Shown here in pieces: positions 16,605 through 25,157 of a stretch of DNA of 64,000 bases. The notes beneath the pieces are model-generated. The model ran no database searches and was not told the origin of the DNA. It saw nothing but the letters and a program-made list of their open reading frames with translations. The position numbers were made by a program, and so were the translations under genes. The first letter of the stretch is position 1, and each line of letters begins with the position of its first letter. Location: NCBI RefSeq assembly GCF_022179185.1, contig NZ_BPQJ01000015.1, positions 96,841 to 160,840 on the forward strand, in the 5' to 3' direction. Source of the stretch: Methylobacterium frigidaeris. Its GTDB lineage: Bacteria; Pseudomonadota; Alphaproteobacteria; Rhizobiales; Beijerinckiaceae.

Positions 16605-19600
16605 GGTCGCGCCAGATCCCCGAGCAAGCTCGCCGCCACCGAGACCTTCGACACCGTGAGGCCCGAGGCGGCGATGGCCGCGACCGCGGTGCGGATGCGG
16701 GCGAGCGAGGCGCCGCGGGCCTGGCTCCAGGCCTCGACCGCGGCGGCGCCCTCGGCGTCGAACGCGGCGGCCTCGGCGGTGAGCGCCCGGTGGGCCGAGG
16801 CGATGCCGGCGACCGCGCGCTCCAGTGCGATGCGGTCGAATGTGTCGGCCACCGGCACCGCCCGGGCGGCGGCCGACAGCGCGTTGAGGCGGAACAGGTC
16901 GGCCAGCGCGAAATGCGTCGCGGCGATCGCCGCTGGCGGACGCCCGGTCGCCTCGGCGACCTGGACGATGTCGGGCGCGGCGCCGAGTTCACTCAACGAG
17001 GCGAGGCGAGAGGCCAGGGCCTCCGGCACGCCGTGATCCACGAGAGTACGGATTCGCCGGGTCAGCGCCTCGGCGGCGGCCGGCGGGAGGGCGCCCGGCA
17101 GGGCGGCGGAGACCGCCGCGATGCCGTTGCGGTAGCGCTGCACCGCCGCCTCGATCCCGCCGGGCGCGGCCTCGCCGTTGCGGATGAACCAGACCATGCG
17201 CTGGCGCAGCAAGTCCTGCAATTCGGCGTAGAGGGCGAGCTGCTGGTCGCCGGCGATCGCCCCGTCGAGCCCGTCCACCGCCTTGTTGAGATCGATCAAC
17301 CCGAAGGCGTCGCGGGCCACCGCGTAGGCGGCGGCGATGGATGGGGCTTCGGCGCCGGTCTCGTCGGAGAGGCGGCTGACGATGGTCGGCCCGCCGCGGT
17401 TGACGATGGCGTTGGCGAGGCTCGTGGCGATGATCTCCCGGCGCAGGCGGTGGCCCTGCACCGCATCGGGGTAGCGCGCCACCAGCACCGGCGGGAAGGA
17501 CCGCTCCAGTTCCCGGGCGAGGTACGGATCGTCCGGCACCGCGCTGTCGAGGAGCGCGTCCTTGAGCGCGAGCTTGGCGTAGGCCAGCAGCACCGCCAGT
17601 TCCGGCCGGGTCAGGCCCTCGCCGCCCTGCGCCCGCTCGGCGAGGCTCGCGTCCGAGGGCAGGAACTCGACGCTCCGGTCAAGGCGCCCGTCGGCCTCCA
17701 GCGTCTGCATCAGCCGCGAGGCGAATCCGGTCTCCGTCGCGGCGGAGAGCTGGGCGAGAGAGAGGGCGAGGGTCTGGAGCTGATTGTTCCTCAGCACCAG
17801 GTCGGCCACCGCCTCGGTCATGCCGGAGAGGAGCGCGTTGCGGCTCTCCGGGCTCAGGCGGCCGTCGCGCTCGGGTGTGGCGAGGGCGATCTTGATGTTC
17901 ACCTCGACGTCCGAGGTGTTGACGCCGGCCGAGTTGTCGATCGCGTCGGTGTTGAGCCGAACCCCGCGGCGGGCGGCCTCGATCCGGCCGCGCTGGGTCA
18001 GGCCCAGATTCGCGCCCTCGCCAACGACCCGGGCGCGCAACTCGGAGCCGGTGATGCGGATCGCGTCGTTCGCCCGGTCGCCGGCCTCGTCGTCGCTCTC
18101 GAAGGTGGCGCGCACATAGGTGCCGATGCCGCCGAACCACAGGAGGTCGACGGGCGCGCGCAGGATCGCCTGCATCACCTCGGCCGGCGTCGCTTCCGCC
18201 CGGTCGAGCCCGAGACGGGCCCGAACTTGCGGCGATAGCGGCACGGTCTTGGCCTGGCGCGAGAACACCCCGCCGCCGGCCGAGATCTTCTGGCGGTCGT
18301 AATCGGCCCAGGACGAGCGCGGCAGGTCGAACAGGCGCTTGCGCTCGGCGTGCGACGCGGCCGGATCGGGATCCGGGTCGAGGAAGATGTCGCGGTGGTC
18401 GAAGGCCGCCACCAGCTTGAGGCAGCGCGACAGGAGCATGCCGTTGCCGAACACGTCCCCCGACATATCGCCGACGCCGACGACCGTGACCGGCTCGGCC
18501 TGGATGTCGATGTCGACCTCGCGGAAGTGGCGCTTCACCGCCTCCCAGGCGCCGCGGGCGGTGATGCCCATCTGCTTGTGGTCGTAGCCCTGGCTGCCGC
18601 CCGACGCGAAGGCGTCGCCGAGCCAGTGGTGCGCCTCGAGCGAGAGCGCGTTGGCGACGTCCGAGAAGGTGGCGGTGCCCTTGTCGGCGGCGACCACCAG
18701 GTAGGCGTCGGCATCGTCGTGCCGCACGGTGGCGGGCGGCGGCAGGATCTTGCCGTCGACGATGTTGTCGGTGAGCGAGAGCAGCGTGCGGATGAAGATC
18801 CGGTAGCTCTCGGTGCCCTCCTGCATCCAGGCCTGGCGGTCGGAGGCAGGCGGCAGGCGCTTGGGGAAGAACCCGCCCTTGGCGCCGACCGGCACGATCA
18901 CGGCGTTCTTGACCTGCTGCGCCTTGACGAGGCCCAGCACCTCGGTGCGGAAATCCTCCGGCCGGTCGGACCAGCGCAGGCCGCCACGGGCGATGTAGCC
19001 GAAGCGCAGGTGCACGCCCTCGACCCGCGGCGAGTAGACGAAGATCTCGAACAAGGGCCGCGGCAGCGGCATGCTGTCGACCTTGGCGCAGCGGAACTTG
19101 AACGCAATGGTCTCCGGCGGCAGCCCGTTGCGGCCGATCTGGAAGAAGTTCGTGCGCTGCGCCGCCTCCACCAGGTTGACGAAGCGGCGCAGGATCCGGT
19201 CCTCGTCGAGGCTGGTGACCTGCGCCAGATCCGCCTCGATCTCGGTCCGCACGGCCTCCTGCGCTGCCGCCCGGTCGCCGTCGAGGCGAGGGTCGAAGCG
19301 GGCGTAGAACAGGGCGACGAGGCGCCGGGCCAGGCCTGGGTGGCGCGAGAGCGTCGCCGCCAGGTAGTCCTGGCCGTAGCGGATGCGCAACTGGCGCAGG
19401 TAGCGGCCGAGCGCCCGCACCAGGGCGACGTCGCGCCAGCCGAGCCCGGCTTCCAGCACCAAGCGGTTGTAGGCGTCGGATTCGGCGAGGTCGCGGGCGA
19501 GCGCCAGCAGCGCCGCCTCGACCGGGCCCTCCACCGCCGCGACGTCGATCGCGCCGCCGCCGGCGCGCTCCAGCACCATGTCGTGCAGCCAGACCCGGGC

Positions 19601-21457
19601 GCCGGCGCCCTCGGGCTTGAGGCGGTAGGAGCGCTCCTCGATGACCCGGAAGCCGAGATTCTCCAGCACCGGCACCCGCTCGGAGAGCGGCAGGGCGGTC
19701 CCGCGGGAGAAGACCTTAAGGCCGATCCGGGTGTCGGGATCGCCTGGCCGGCGGAAGAGGTCGACCGCTCGGGGCTGGCCCTCGGAGATCCGCTCCAGGA
19801 TGGCGATGTCCGGCAGCGCCTGGGCGCCGGCATACATCTCGCGGTAGCCCGCCGGGAAGGCGTCGGCGTAGACCGCGGCGAGGCCGCGGGCGTCGCCGCC
19901 GCGGGCGGCTCCCAAGGCCTCGCGCAAGGAATCGGCCCAGGTGCGGGCGAGATCGGCGATGCCGGCCTCGAGCTGCCCCGCGTCGATCTCGTCCGGCGCC
20001 CCCGGGGTCGCCACGATGACGTGGAGGCGGGCGAGCGGCCCTTCCGGGTAGTCCGGTGCGATGGCCGAGAGGCGACCGCCCAGGGCCTCGGCGAGGTAGG
20101 CGCCGATCCGGGCCTGGAGCCGGGCGTCGGTGCGGTCCTTCGGCAGGTAGGCGATCAGCGAGACGAAGCGGCCGAACTTGTCCGGCCTCGCCAGCACTCG
20201 CACCCGCGGCCGGTCGGCGAGCGACACGATGGCGAGCGCGAAGCGCAGGAGCAGGCCGGGCTCGATCTGGAACAGGTCGTCGCGCGGATAGGTCTCGAGC
20301 ACGTGGACGAGGGAGCGCCCGGCATGGCTCGTCGGGTCGAGGCCGGCCTTGGCGAGGACGGCGGCGACCTTGCGCCGGAGATACGGCACTTCCTCGGCCC
20401 GGCTCGCATAGGCGCTGCCGGTGAACAGGCCGACGAGGCGCAACTCTCCCGAGAGCTGCCCGTCGCCGGTGAACAGCTTGATCGCCACCATGTCGAGATG
20501 CGCCTGCCGGCGCACCCGCGAGCGCAGGCTGGCCTTGGTGACGAGGAGCGCCTCCGGCCCCTCCAGGAAGGCACGGATCTCCGGCGTCACCGCCACCATG
20601 GCGTCGCCGCGGCGCAGGACCTCGACGGCGGGGTCGCGCAGGAGGCCGAGCCCGCTCCCCTTCACCCCGGCATGATCGGCCCCGTCCGCGTCACGGTATT
20701 CCCGCAGGCCGAGCAGCACGAAATGCCCGTCGCGGAGCCAATCGAGGAAGGCGCGGGCCTCCGCCCGCTCCTCCGGCGCCAAGGGCGAGGGCGCGTCCGT
20801 GTAGGCCGCCGCCTCGGCCAGGCGCTCGATCATGGCGGTGTGGTCGGCCGCCGTCACGGCGACGTCGGCATAGACCCGGGCCAGGCTGGCGGCGAGCGTC
20901 GCGCGGGCCGCCTCGTCGTCGATGCGGTCGAGATGAACGTGGATGAAGCTCTCGCGGGCCAACCCTCCGGCATCGAGTTCGCCGGCATCGGTGCCGTTCT
21001 CCTGCGCCGTGGTCTCGCCGACGACCCGTACCAGGGCGCCGTCGGCGTCGCGCTCGACGCCGAGGATCGGGTGGGCGACGAGGCGGGGCTGGTAGCCGCG
21101 CGCGACGAGCTCCGCGAGGGTCGACTCGAGCAGGAACGGCCGGTTGGCATTGACCGCCTCCAGCACCGTGAGGTCGCGCCGGCGTCCGCCCTGCTCCACC
21201 TCGATATCCGAGAGGCGCACCGCGCTGATCGTGCGACCGGGCCGCGCGGCGGCGAGGTGCGCCCGGGCGGCCAGCGCGAGATCGGCCAGGGTCTCGGGCG
21301 GGTAGGCGGTCAGGTCCTCCGGCGCGACGCGCCCGAAGAGGTCGCGGACGAAGCCGCCGGGTCCGCCCCGGTCCTCGGCGATCGTCGCCGCGGCGGCGAT
21401 CAGGTCTGTGCGGTTGGCCTTCGCTTCGGGGGTCGCGGTCGCGGTCGAGGGTTCCAC
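16601..21457 (-). CDS. gdhB: NAD-specific glutamate dehydrogenase, large (1600-residue) type
   Basis: 1618 residues. It oxidises L-glutamate to 2-oxoglutarate and ammonia with NAD+. N-terminal regulatory region (about 1-700, with ACT-like stretches), then the catalytic domain with G-G-L-R-W-S-D-R-P-E-D-F-R-T-E-V-L-G-L and V-P-V-G-A-K-G-G-F-F-P-K (about 815-865), and the cofactor region around G-G-I-G-T-Y-V, G-E-G-A-N-L-G and N-T-S-D-V-E-V-N-I-K, followed by a long C-terminal domain. GTG 21457 preferred: a GGAGGA site lies upstream, whereas the longer frame to 21538 has no such support. The stop overlaps the start of bluB. A divergent AhpD-like gene lies 129 bases away. Confidence 0.95.
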   Translation of the reverse strand: MEPSTATATPEAKANRTDLIAAAATIAEDRGGPGGFVRDLFGRVAPEDLTAYPPETLADLALAARAHLAAARPGRTISAVRLSDIEVEQGGRRRDLTVLEAVNANRPFLLESTLAELVARGYQPRLVAHPILGVERDADGALVRVVGETTAQENGTDAGELDAGGLARESFIHVHLDRIDDEAARATLAASLARVYADVAVTAADHTAMIERLAEAAAYTDAPSPLAPEERAEARAFLDWLRDGHFVLLGLREYRDADGADHAGVKGSGLGLLRDPAVEVLRRGDAMVAVTPEIRAFLEGPEALLVTKASLRSRVRRQAHLDMVAIKLFTGDGQLSGELRLVGLFTGSAYASRAEEVPYLRRKVAAVLAKAGLDPTSHAGRSLVHVLETYPRDDLFQIEPGLLLRFALAIVSLADRPRVRVLARPDKFGRFVSLIAYLPKDRTDARLQARIGAYLAEALGGRLSAIAPDYPEGPLARLHVIVATPGAPDEIDAGQLEAGIADLARTWADSLREALGAARGGDARGLAAVYADAFPAGYREMYAGAQALPDIAILERISEGQPRAVDLFRRPGDPDTRIGLKVFSRGTALPLSERVPVLENLGFRVIEERSYRLKPEGAGARVWLHDMVLERAGGGAIDVAAVEGPVEAALLALARDLAESDAYNRLVLEAGLGWRDVALVRALGRYLRQLRIRYGQDYLAATLSRHPGLARRLVALFYARFDPRLDGDRAAAQEAVRTEIEADLAQVTSLDEDRILRRFVNLVEAAQRTNFFQIGRNGLPPETIAFKFRCAKVDSMPLPRPLFEIFVYSPRVEGVHLRFGYIARGGLRWSDRPEDFRTEVLGLVKAQQVKNAVIVPVGAKGGFFPKRLPPASDRQAWMQEGTESYRIFIRTLLSLTDNIVDGKILPPPATVRHDDADAYLVVAADKGTATFSDVANALSLEAHHWLGDAFASGGSQGYDHKQMGITARGAWEAVKRHFREVDIDIQAEPVTVVGVGDMSGDVFGNGMLLSRCLKLVAAFDHRDIFLDPDPDPAASHAERKRLFDLPRSSWADYDRQKISAGGGVFSRQAKTVPLSPQVRARLGLDRAEATPAEVMQAILRAPVDLLWFGGIGTYVRATFESDDEAGDRANDAIRITGSELRARVVGEGANLGLTQRGRIEAARRGVRLNTDAIDNSAGVNTSDVEVNIKIALATPERDGRLSPESRNALLSGMTEAVADLVLRNNQLQTLALSLAQLSAATETGFASRLMQTLEADGRLDRSVEFLPSDASLAERAQGGEGLTRPELAVLLAYAKLALKDALLDSAVPDDPYLARELERSFPPVLVARYPDAVQGHRLRREIIATSLANAIVNRGGPTIVSRLSDETGAEAPSIAAAYAVARDAFGLIDLNKAVDGLDGAIAGDQQLALYAELQDLLRQRMVWFIRNGEAAPGGIEAAVQRYRNGIAAVSAALPGALPPAAAEALTRRIRTLVDHGVPEALASRLASLSELGAAPDIVQVAEATGRPPAAIAATHFALADLFRLNALSAAARAVPVADTFDRIALERAVAGIASAHRALTAEAAAFDAEGAAAVEAWSQARGASLARIRTAVAAIAASGLTVSKVSVAASLLGDLARP

Positions 21458-21586
21458 GTCTGCTCGTCCTCCGCCGAGGTTGGTAACCGGAGCGGTGGCA
21501 CAGCGCCCTGGCCCCCGCAAGCCCGGCCTCGCCTGCACCAGGCAAACTGCCTATAGCTGAGGCACGACGACCGGGAGGGCAGGGGA

Positions 21587-22243
21587 ATGAGTGGCGGCAG
21601 GAGGAAGGCGGGCGCGAAGCCCGAGATCGGCGAGCGGCCGGTGCCGCAGGAGACCGAGGGCCGGGCGATGGCCCTCGACCTCGCGCCGTCGCCCGACCTG
21701 TCGCCGGAGATGCGGGCCTACTTCGAGAAATGCCGCGAGAAGATCGGTTTCGTGCCGAACGTGCTCCTGGCCTATGCCCACGACAGCGCCAAGCTCGAGG
21801 CCTTCGCGGCCCTCTACAACGACCTGATGCTCGCGCCCTCCGGCCTGTCGAAGCTCGAGCGCGAGATGATCGCGGTGGCGGTGTCGAGCGTGAACCGCTG
21901 CTACTACTGCCTCACCGCGCACGGTGCCGCCGTCCGCAGCCTCTCGGACGACCCGGTGCTCGGCGAGATGATGGCGATGAACTACCGCGCCGCCGACCTC
22001 TCGCCGCGCCACCGCGCGATGCTCGACTTCGCGGTGGCCCTCACCGAGGCGCCCTGGACCATTGAGGAGGAGGACCGGGAGGCTCTTCGCGATGCTGGCT
22101 TCTCCGAGCGCGACCTGTGGGACATCTCCGCGGTGGCGAGCTTCTTCAACATGTCGAATCGCATGGCCTCGGCCGTCGACATGCGCCCGAACCGCGCCTA
22201 CCACGGCGAGGCCCGGGGCCTGCCCGGTCCGGATGAAGCCTGA
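21587..22243 (+). CDS. Peroxidase-related (AhpD/CMD-like) protein
   Basis: 218 residues of the carboxymuconolactone-decarboxylase fold. The active-site pattern C-Y-Y-C-L-T-A-H is at residues 105-112 (C105, C108, H112), as in AhpD-type alkylhydroperoxidases, which use the cysteine pair and a proton-relay histidine. The N-terminal F-V-P-N-V-L and L-A-P-S-G-L-S-K-L-E-R-E segments match the uncharacterised peroxidase-related subgroup. Likely cytoplasmic and involved in peroxide detoxification or thiol redox. ATG preceded by a GGAGGGCAGGGGA stretch. Divergent from the glutamate dehydrogenase gene. Confidence 0.88.
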   Translation: MSGGRRKAGAKPEIGERPVPQETEGRAMALDLAPSPDLSPEMRAYFEKCREKIGFVPNVLLAYAHDSAKLEAFAALYNDLMLAPSGLSKLEREMIAVAVSSVNRCYYCLTAHGAAVRSLSDDPVLGEMMAMNYRAADLSPRHRAMLDFAVALTEAPWTIEEEDREALRDAGFSERDLWDISAVASFFNMSNRMASAVDMRPNRAYHGEARGLPGPDEA

Positions 22244-22344
22244 CCGGTCACCCGGTTGCCGCATTGTCGGCGTAGGGCGCTCCGTGAGTCGTGGATCGGG
22301 TCGAGGGCGCTTCGTGCGGCGCATCGGCCGAGCGGGAGCGGTGG

Positions 22345-23124
22345 ATGGCGTACCAGGCTAAGTCGGCGCTCGAGGTCCAACTGGACGTGCTCGGCGCCCT
22401 CATGCTGCGCGACATGCGCACCCGGTTTGGCGGCACGATGTGGGGCTACTGCATCGCCGTCGGCTGGCCTTGCGCCCACATCCTGGTCATCGCCGGCTTC
22501 TACGCGATCCGGCACATGCCGGTGCCGATCGGCGACAGCATCGCACTGTTCGCCGTCTCCGGGTTGTCGCCCTACATCGTTCTCAACTACATGTCGAGAA
22601 AGATGATGGAGGGGCCTATGCAGAACAAGCAGCTCATCTATTTTCCTCAGGTCAAATTCTTTGATGTCGTCATGTCTCGTGCTATCGTCGAAATCTGTAC
22701 TAGTAGTCTCAGTATATTTCTAGTTTTCTTTGTCGTTGCATGTTTCGGGGCGCATGTTTTTCCACAAAATAGTTACGCATTTTGTGAGAGCATGCTTCTC
22801 GCGTTGTGCTTCGCCATGTCGATGGGGTTTCTGAACGTCTTCATCTCGCAGATGTTTCCTCCCTGGCAGATCGGCACCATCGTTCCCACGCTTCTTATGT
22901 ACTTCACCAGTGGTGCGATCTTCGTGACGGAAGCGATGCCCGCAGTCATCTACGAGTACGTGCAATGGAATCCGCTCATGCACATCGTGAAGGTGTGCCG
23001 GTCCGCCTTCTATCCGGGTTACGGGGCGGACGCGTCGATCCTGTACGTGCTCATGGTCAGCGGAACGCTGGCGATGATCGGCCTGCTGGGTGTCCGCTTC
23101 GTGGTGCCGCGCTTCCTCAACTGA
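22345..23124 (+). CDS. Polysaccharide-export-type ABC permease (KpsM/Wzm-like), orphan
   Basis: 259 residues from ATG 22345 (GGGAG site upstream); ATG 22291 would add 18 residues. About six membrane helices of the ABC-2 type, with the cytoplasmic N-terminal D-M-R-T-R-F-G segment and a Q-W-N-P-L-M-H-I-V-K-V-C-R stretch typical of KpsM/RbdA-type permeases that export capsule or O-antigen polysaccharide with an ATPase partner. No ATPase or glycosyltransferase gene is near. Bases 22621-22800 have 73 G/C out of 180 (about 41%), far below the flanks, and include codons rare here (AGT, ATA, TTT), suggesting recent acquisition of at least the middle of the gene. Confidence 0.82.
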   Translation: MAYQAKSALEVQLDVLGALMLRDMRTRFGGTMWGYCIAVGWPCAHILVIAGFYAIRHMPVPIGDSIALFAVSGLSPYIVLNYMSRKMMEGPMQNKQLIYFPQVKFFDVVMSRAIVEICTSSLSIFLVFFVVACFGAHVFPQNSYAFCESMLLALCFAMSMGFLNVFISQMFPPWQIGTIVPTLLMYFTSGAIFVTEAMPAVIYEYVQWNPLMHIVKVCRSAFYPGYGADASILYVLMVSGTLAMIGLLGVRFVVPRFLN

Positions 23125-23482
23125 CCCGGGATGCGGGGCGCCGCGCAGGCGTGCGCCGTCCGCTTCCAGGGGATGGGGCCTGCGGTTCGTGCCGTCACCA
23201 CCGGAAGCGACGCGTGGCGTCGAGGCGGGCGGCGCGACATCGGGCCCAGACGAGGATACGTCCCCGTCAGGCGGCCGGCGAGAGACCGATCCGGCCGGCC
23301 GCACGGACCCGCGAGACGATGCGAACTATCGCGCTATGCCGGCTCATCACCTGGGCTGGGGCACGAACATCGGGCCGAACGTCGGGCAAAGCAGAGTTTG
23401 TTCGGAAGGCTGGGATGGTGTCGCTCTCCCGGCAATCAGCGTCCGGAGAGACGGGATCCTTCTATCCCGCACAGAGGCAGGA
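23125..23482. other. Gene-free stretch between the ABC permease and tRNA-Leu
   Basis: About 358 bases of GC-rich sequence. Long open frames cross it, but they run through the tRNA and have no family resemblance. I see no RNA gene, terminator or repeat here. Confidence 0.4.
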
Positions 23483-23567
23483 TGGTGCGGCCGAGAGGAC
23501 TCGAACCTCCACTGGTTGCCCAACTAGCACCTCAAGCTAGCGCGTCTACCAATTCCGCCACGGCCGC
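23483..23567 (-). tRNA. tRNA-Leu (anticodon GAG), copy 1
   Basis: 85 bases including an encoded CCA. The acceptor stem GCGGCCG pairs with CGGCCGC before A-CCA; the D region GTGGCGGAATTGGTAGACGC and T arm GGTTCGAGTCC are standard. The anticodon stem CTAGC / GCTAG encloses loop TTGAGGT, so the anticodon is GAG, reading CUC/CUU leucine codons. A long variable arm, as expected for tRNA-Leu, is present. Identical in sequence to the copy at 23756-23840. Confidence 0.95.
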
Positions 23568-23755
23568 GGAGCGTGCTGGACATCAAAAAAGGCCCAGCCA
23601 AGCTGAAACAACTTATGACAAATATCATCAAGACCACTGAGTAGTCCGACACATGGCAGCACCACCCGGCTCGTGATCCCGACCATGATCGAGATGTTCA
23701 CGCCGGATACGCTCTCCATTCTATCCCGCTGCGGTCCGAGACCCTGCAGGATGAA

Positions 23756-23840
23756 TGGTGCGGCCGAGAGGACTCGAACCTCCACTGGTTGCCCAACTAG
23801 CACCTCAAGCTAGCGCGTCTACCAATTCCGCCACGGCCGC
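23756..23840 (-). tRNA. tRNA-Leu (anticodon GAG), copy 2
   Basis: Same 85 bases as the copy at 23483-23567, with the same encoded CCA. The two start points are 273 bases apart in the same orientation. The short sequence TTCTATCCCGC also occurs on the 3' side of both genes, consistent with a tandem duplication whose spacer has since diverged. This copy lies upstream in the direction of transcription. Confidence 0.95.
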
Positions 23841-23963
23841 GGATCGCTTGTTCTCGCCGGAACCGGCGGGGCGGGGGTGAGACCCGTCCGAAGCGAGGCT
23901 GCGAATACCAGTCCCCTCCCGGGGACGCAAGCGCCCCGATGCGGATCCGGCGAACATTCTCGC

Positions 23964-24299
23964 CTAGAGAGCGTCCGACAGGGCGTTCAATAGGCCGGCG
24001 CTGCCGTCGCCGATGCGGATGCCGGGCTCGCGCACCACCTCGGCCTTGCGGATCAGCTCCGTGACCTCCACGGAGATGCGGTTGCCGGTGACCACGATCT
24101 GCCCGCGGGCGATCGGGTGGTTGTTGGCGAGGATCTCGACCATATCGGAATCGGTGGAGTCGAGCTCGATCACCGCGCCGCGTCCCATGCGCAGCAGCAT
24201 GTGGATCGGCATCCGGGTCCGCCCGAGCACGACCGCGAGATCCACCTTGAGTATGTCGAGTACCGCCAACGGACGCACCCACCCTGACGACGAAGCCAA
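23964..24299 (-). CDS. fliN: FliN-family flagellar motor switch protein (C-ring), isolated
   Basis: 111 residues. The C-terminal SpoA domain is clear: V-D-L-A-V-V-L-G-R-T-R-M-P-I-H, L-L-R-M-G-R-G-A-V-I-E-L-D, then N-N-H-P-I-A-R-G-Q-I-V-V and R-I-S-V-E-V-T-E-L. In FliN this domain forms the lower C-ring of the flagellar switch and contacts the export apparatus. The TTG start at 24299 gives a normal FliN length, but the precise start is uncertain. No other flagellar gene is in the window, so this is a detached copy, either the sole fliN or a paralogue. Divergent from lipB. Confidence 0.8.
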   Translation of the reverse strand: MASSSGWVRPLAVLDILKVDLAVVLGRTRMPIHMLLRMGRGAVIELDSTDSDMVEILANNHPIARGQIVVTGNRISVEVTELIRKAEVVREPGIRIGDGSAGLLNALSDAL

Positions 24300-24330
24300 T
24301 GCGTGAACAATCCGATCTTATGGTGAAGCC

Positions 24331-25056
24331 TTGGTAAACGACCGGCTCGGAACCGCCCCGGGCAGCCTCCTGCCCACCCCCGGCAGCCCCCCCGTCGAGT
24401 GGGTGGTGCGCGACGCGCTCCTCGATTACCGCGAGGCCGAGGCTGCGATGGAGGCGCGAGCCGCCGCGATCGCCGAGGGGCACGCGCTGGAGCGCGTCTG
24501 GCTCGTCGAGCACCCGCCGCTCTACACCGCCGGCACTTCGGCCAAGGAGGCCGACCTGGTGGCGCCGGAGCGCTTCCCGGTCCATCGCACCGGCCGGGGC
24601 GGGCAATACACCTATCACGGCCCCGGGCAGCGGGTGGCTTACGTGATGCTCGACCTCAACCGACGGCGGCCGGACCTGCGCGCCTACGTGGCCGCCCTCG
24701 AAGCCTGGCTGATCGCGACCCTCGAGGCGTTCACGGTGCGGGGCGAGCGCCGGGAGGACCGGGTCGGCGTCTGGGTGCGCCGGCCGGAGAAGGGGCCGGG
24801 CGTCGAGGACAAGATCGCGGCGATCGGCATCCGGGTGCGGCGCTGGGCGACCTTCCACGGCATCAGCCTCAACGTCGAGCCGGATCTGTCGCATTTCTCA
24901 GGCATCGTCCCCTGCGGCGTGCGCGAGCACGGCGTCACCAGCCTGGTCGATCTCGGCCGGCCGGTGACGATGCCGGAGGTCGACGCGGTGCTGCGGGGGC
25001 GCTTCGAGGCAATCTTCGGGCCTACGGTGCTGGTCGAAGACGATGGGCGTGGCTGA
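24331..25056 (+). CDS. lipB: Octanoyl-[acyl-carrier-protein]:protein N-octanoyltransferase
   Basis: 241 residues. LipB moves octanoyl from acyl carrier protein to the lipoyl domains of 2-oxoacid dehydrogenases and the glycine cleavage H protein. Catalytic residues are visible: C195 (F-S-G-I-V-P-C-G-V) and K161 (D-K-I-A-A-I-G-I); the R-T-G-R-G-G-Q-x-T-Y-H-G-P-G-Q signature is at 86-100. The apparent start is TTG at 24331; no better in-frame start with a ribosome-binding site is visible before residue 24, and the core starts at about residue 22. No lipA nearby. Confidence 0.95.
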   Translation: MVNDRLGTAPGSLLPTPGSPPVEWVVRDALLDYREAEAAMEARAAAIAEGHALERVWLVEHPPLYTAGTSAKEADLVAPERFPVHRTGRGGQYTYHGPGQRVAYVMLDLNRRRPDLRAYVAALEAWLIATLEAFTVRGERREDRVGVWVRRPEKGPGVEDKIAAIGIRVRRWATFHGISLNVEPDLSHFSGIVPCGVREHGVTSLVDLGRPVTMPEVDAVLRGRFEAIFGPTVLVEDDGRG

Positions 25057-25157
25057 TCCGGACGGCGCCGGGCATCGCGGTTTCCACGCCGCCCGGACTT
25101 GCTCTAGAGTATCGGATGAGATCGCGGCGACGGCCCGCGCATCACGGAGGTCCGCCC

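Noticed and set aside
18350..21556. Open frame of 1068 codons on the plus strand
   Set aside because: Antisense to the large glutamate dehydrogenase; its amino-acid content (His, Arg, Asp, Gly repeats) is that of a GC-rich shadow frame with no family resemblance.
21457..21587. Possible cobalamin riboswitch before the gdhB-bluB operon
   Set aside because: bluB suggests one, but I found no B12-box-like sequence or extended pairing in this short leader.
23090..23640. Several plus-strand frames across 23090-23640
   Set aside because: They run through tRNA-Leu and have no homology or ribosome-binding site.
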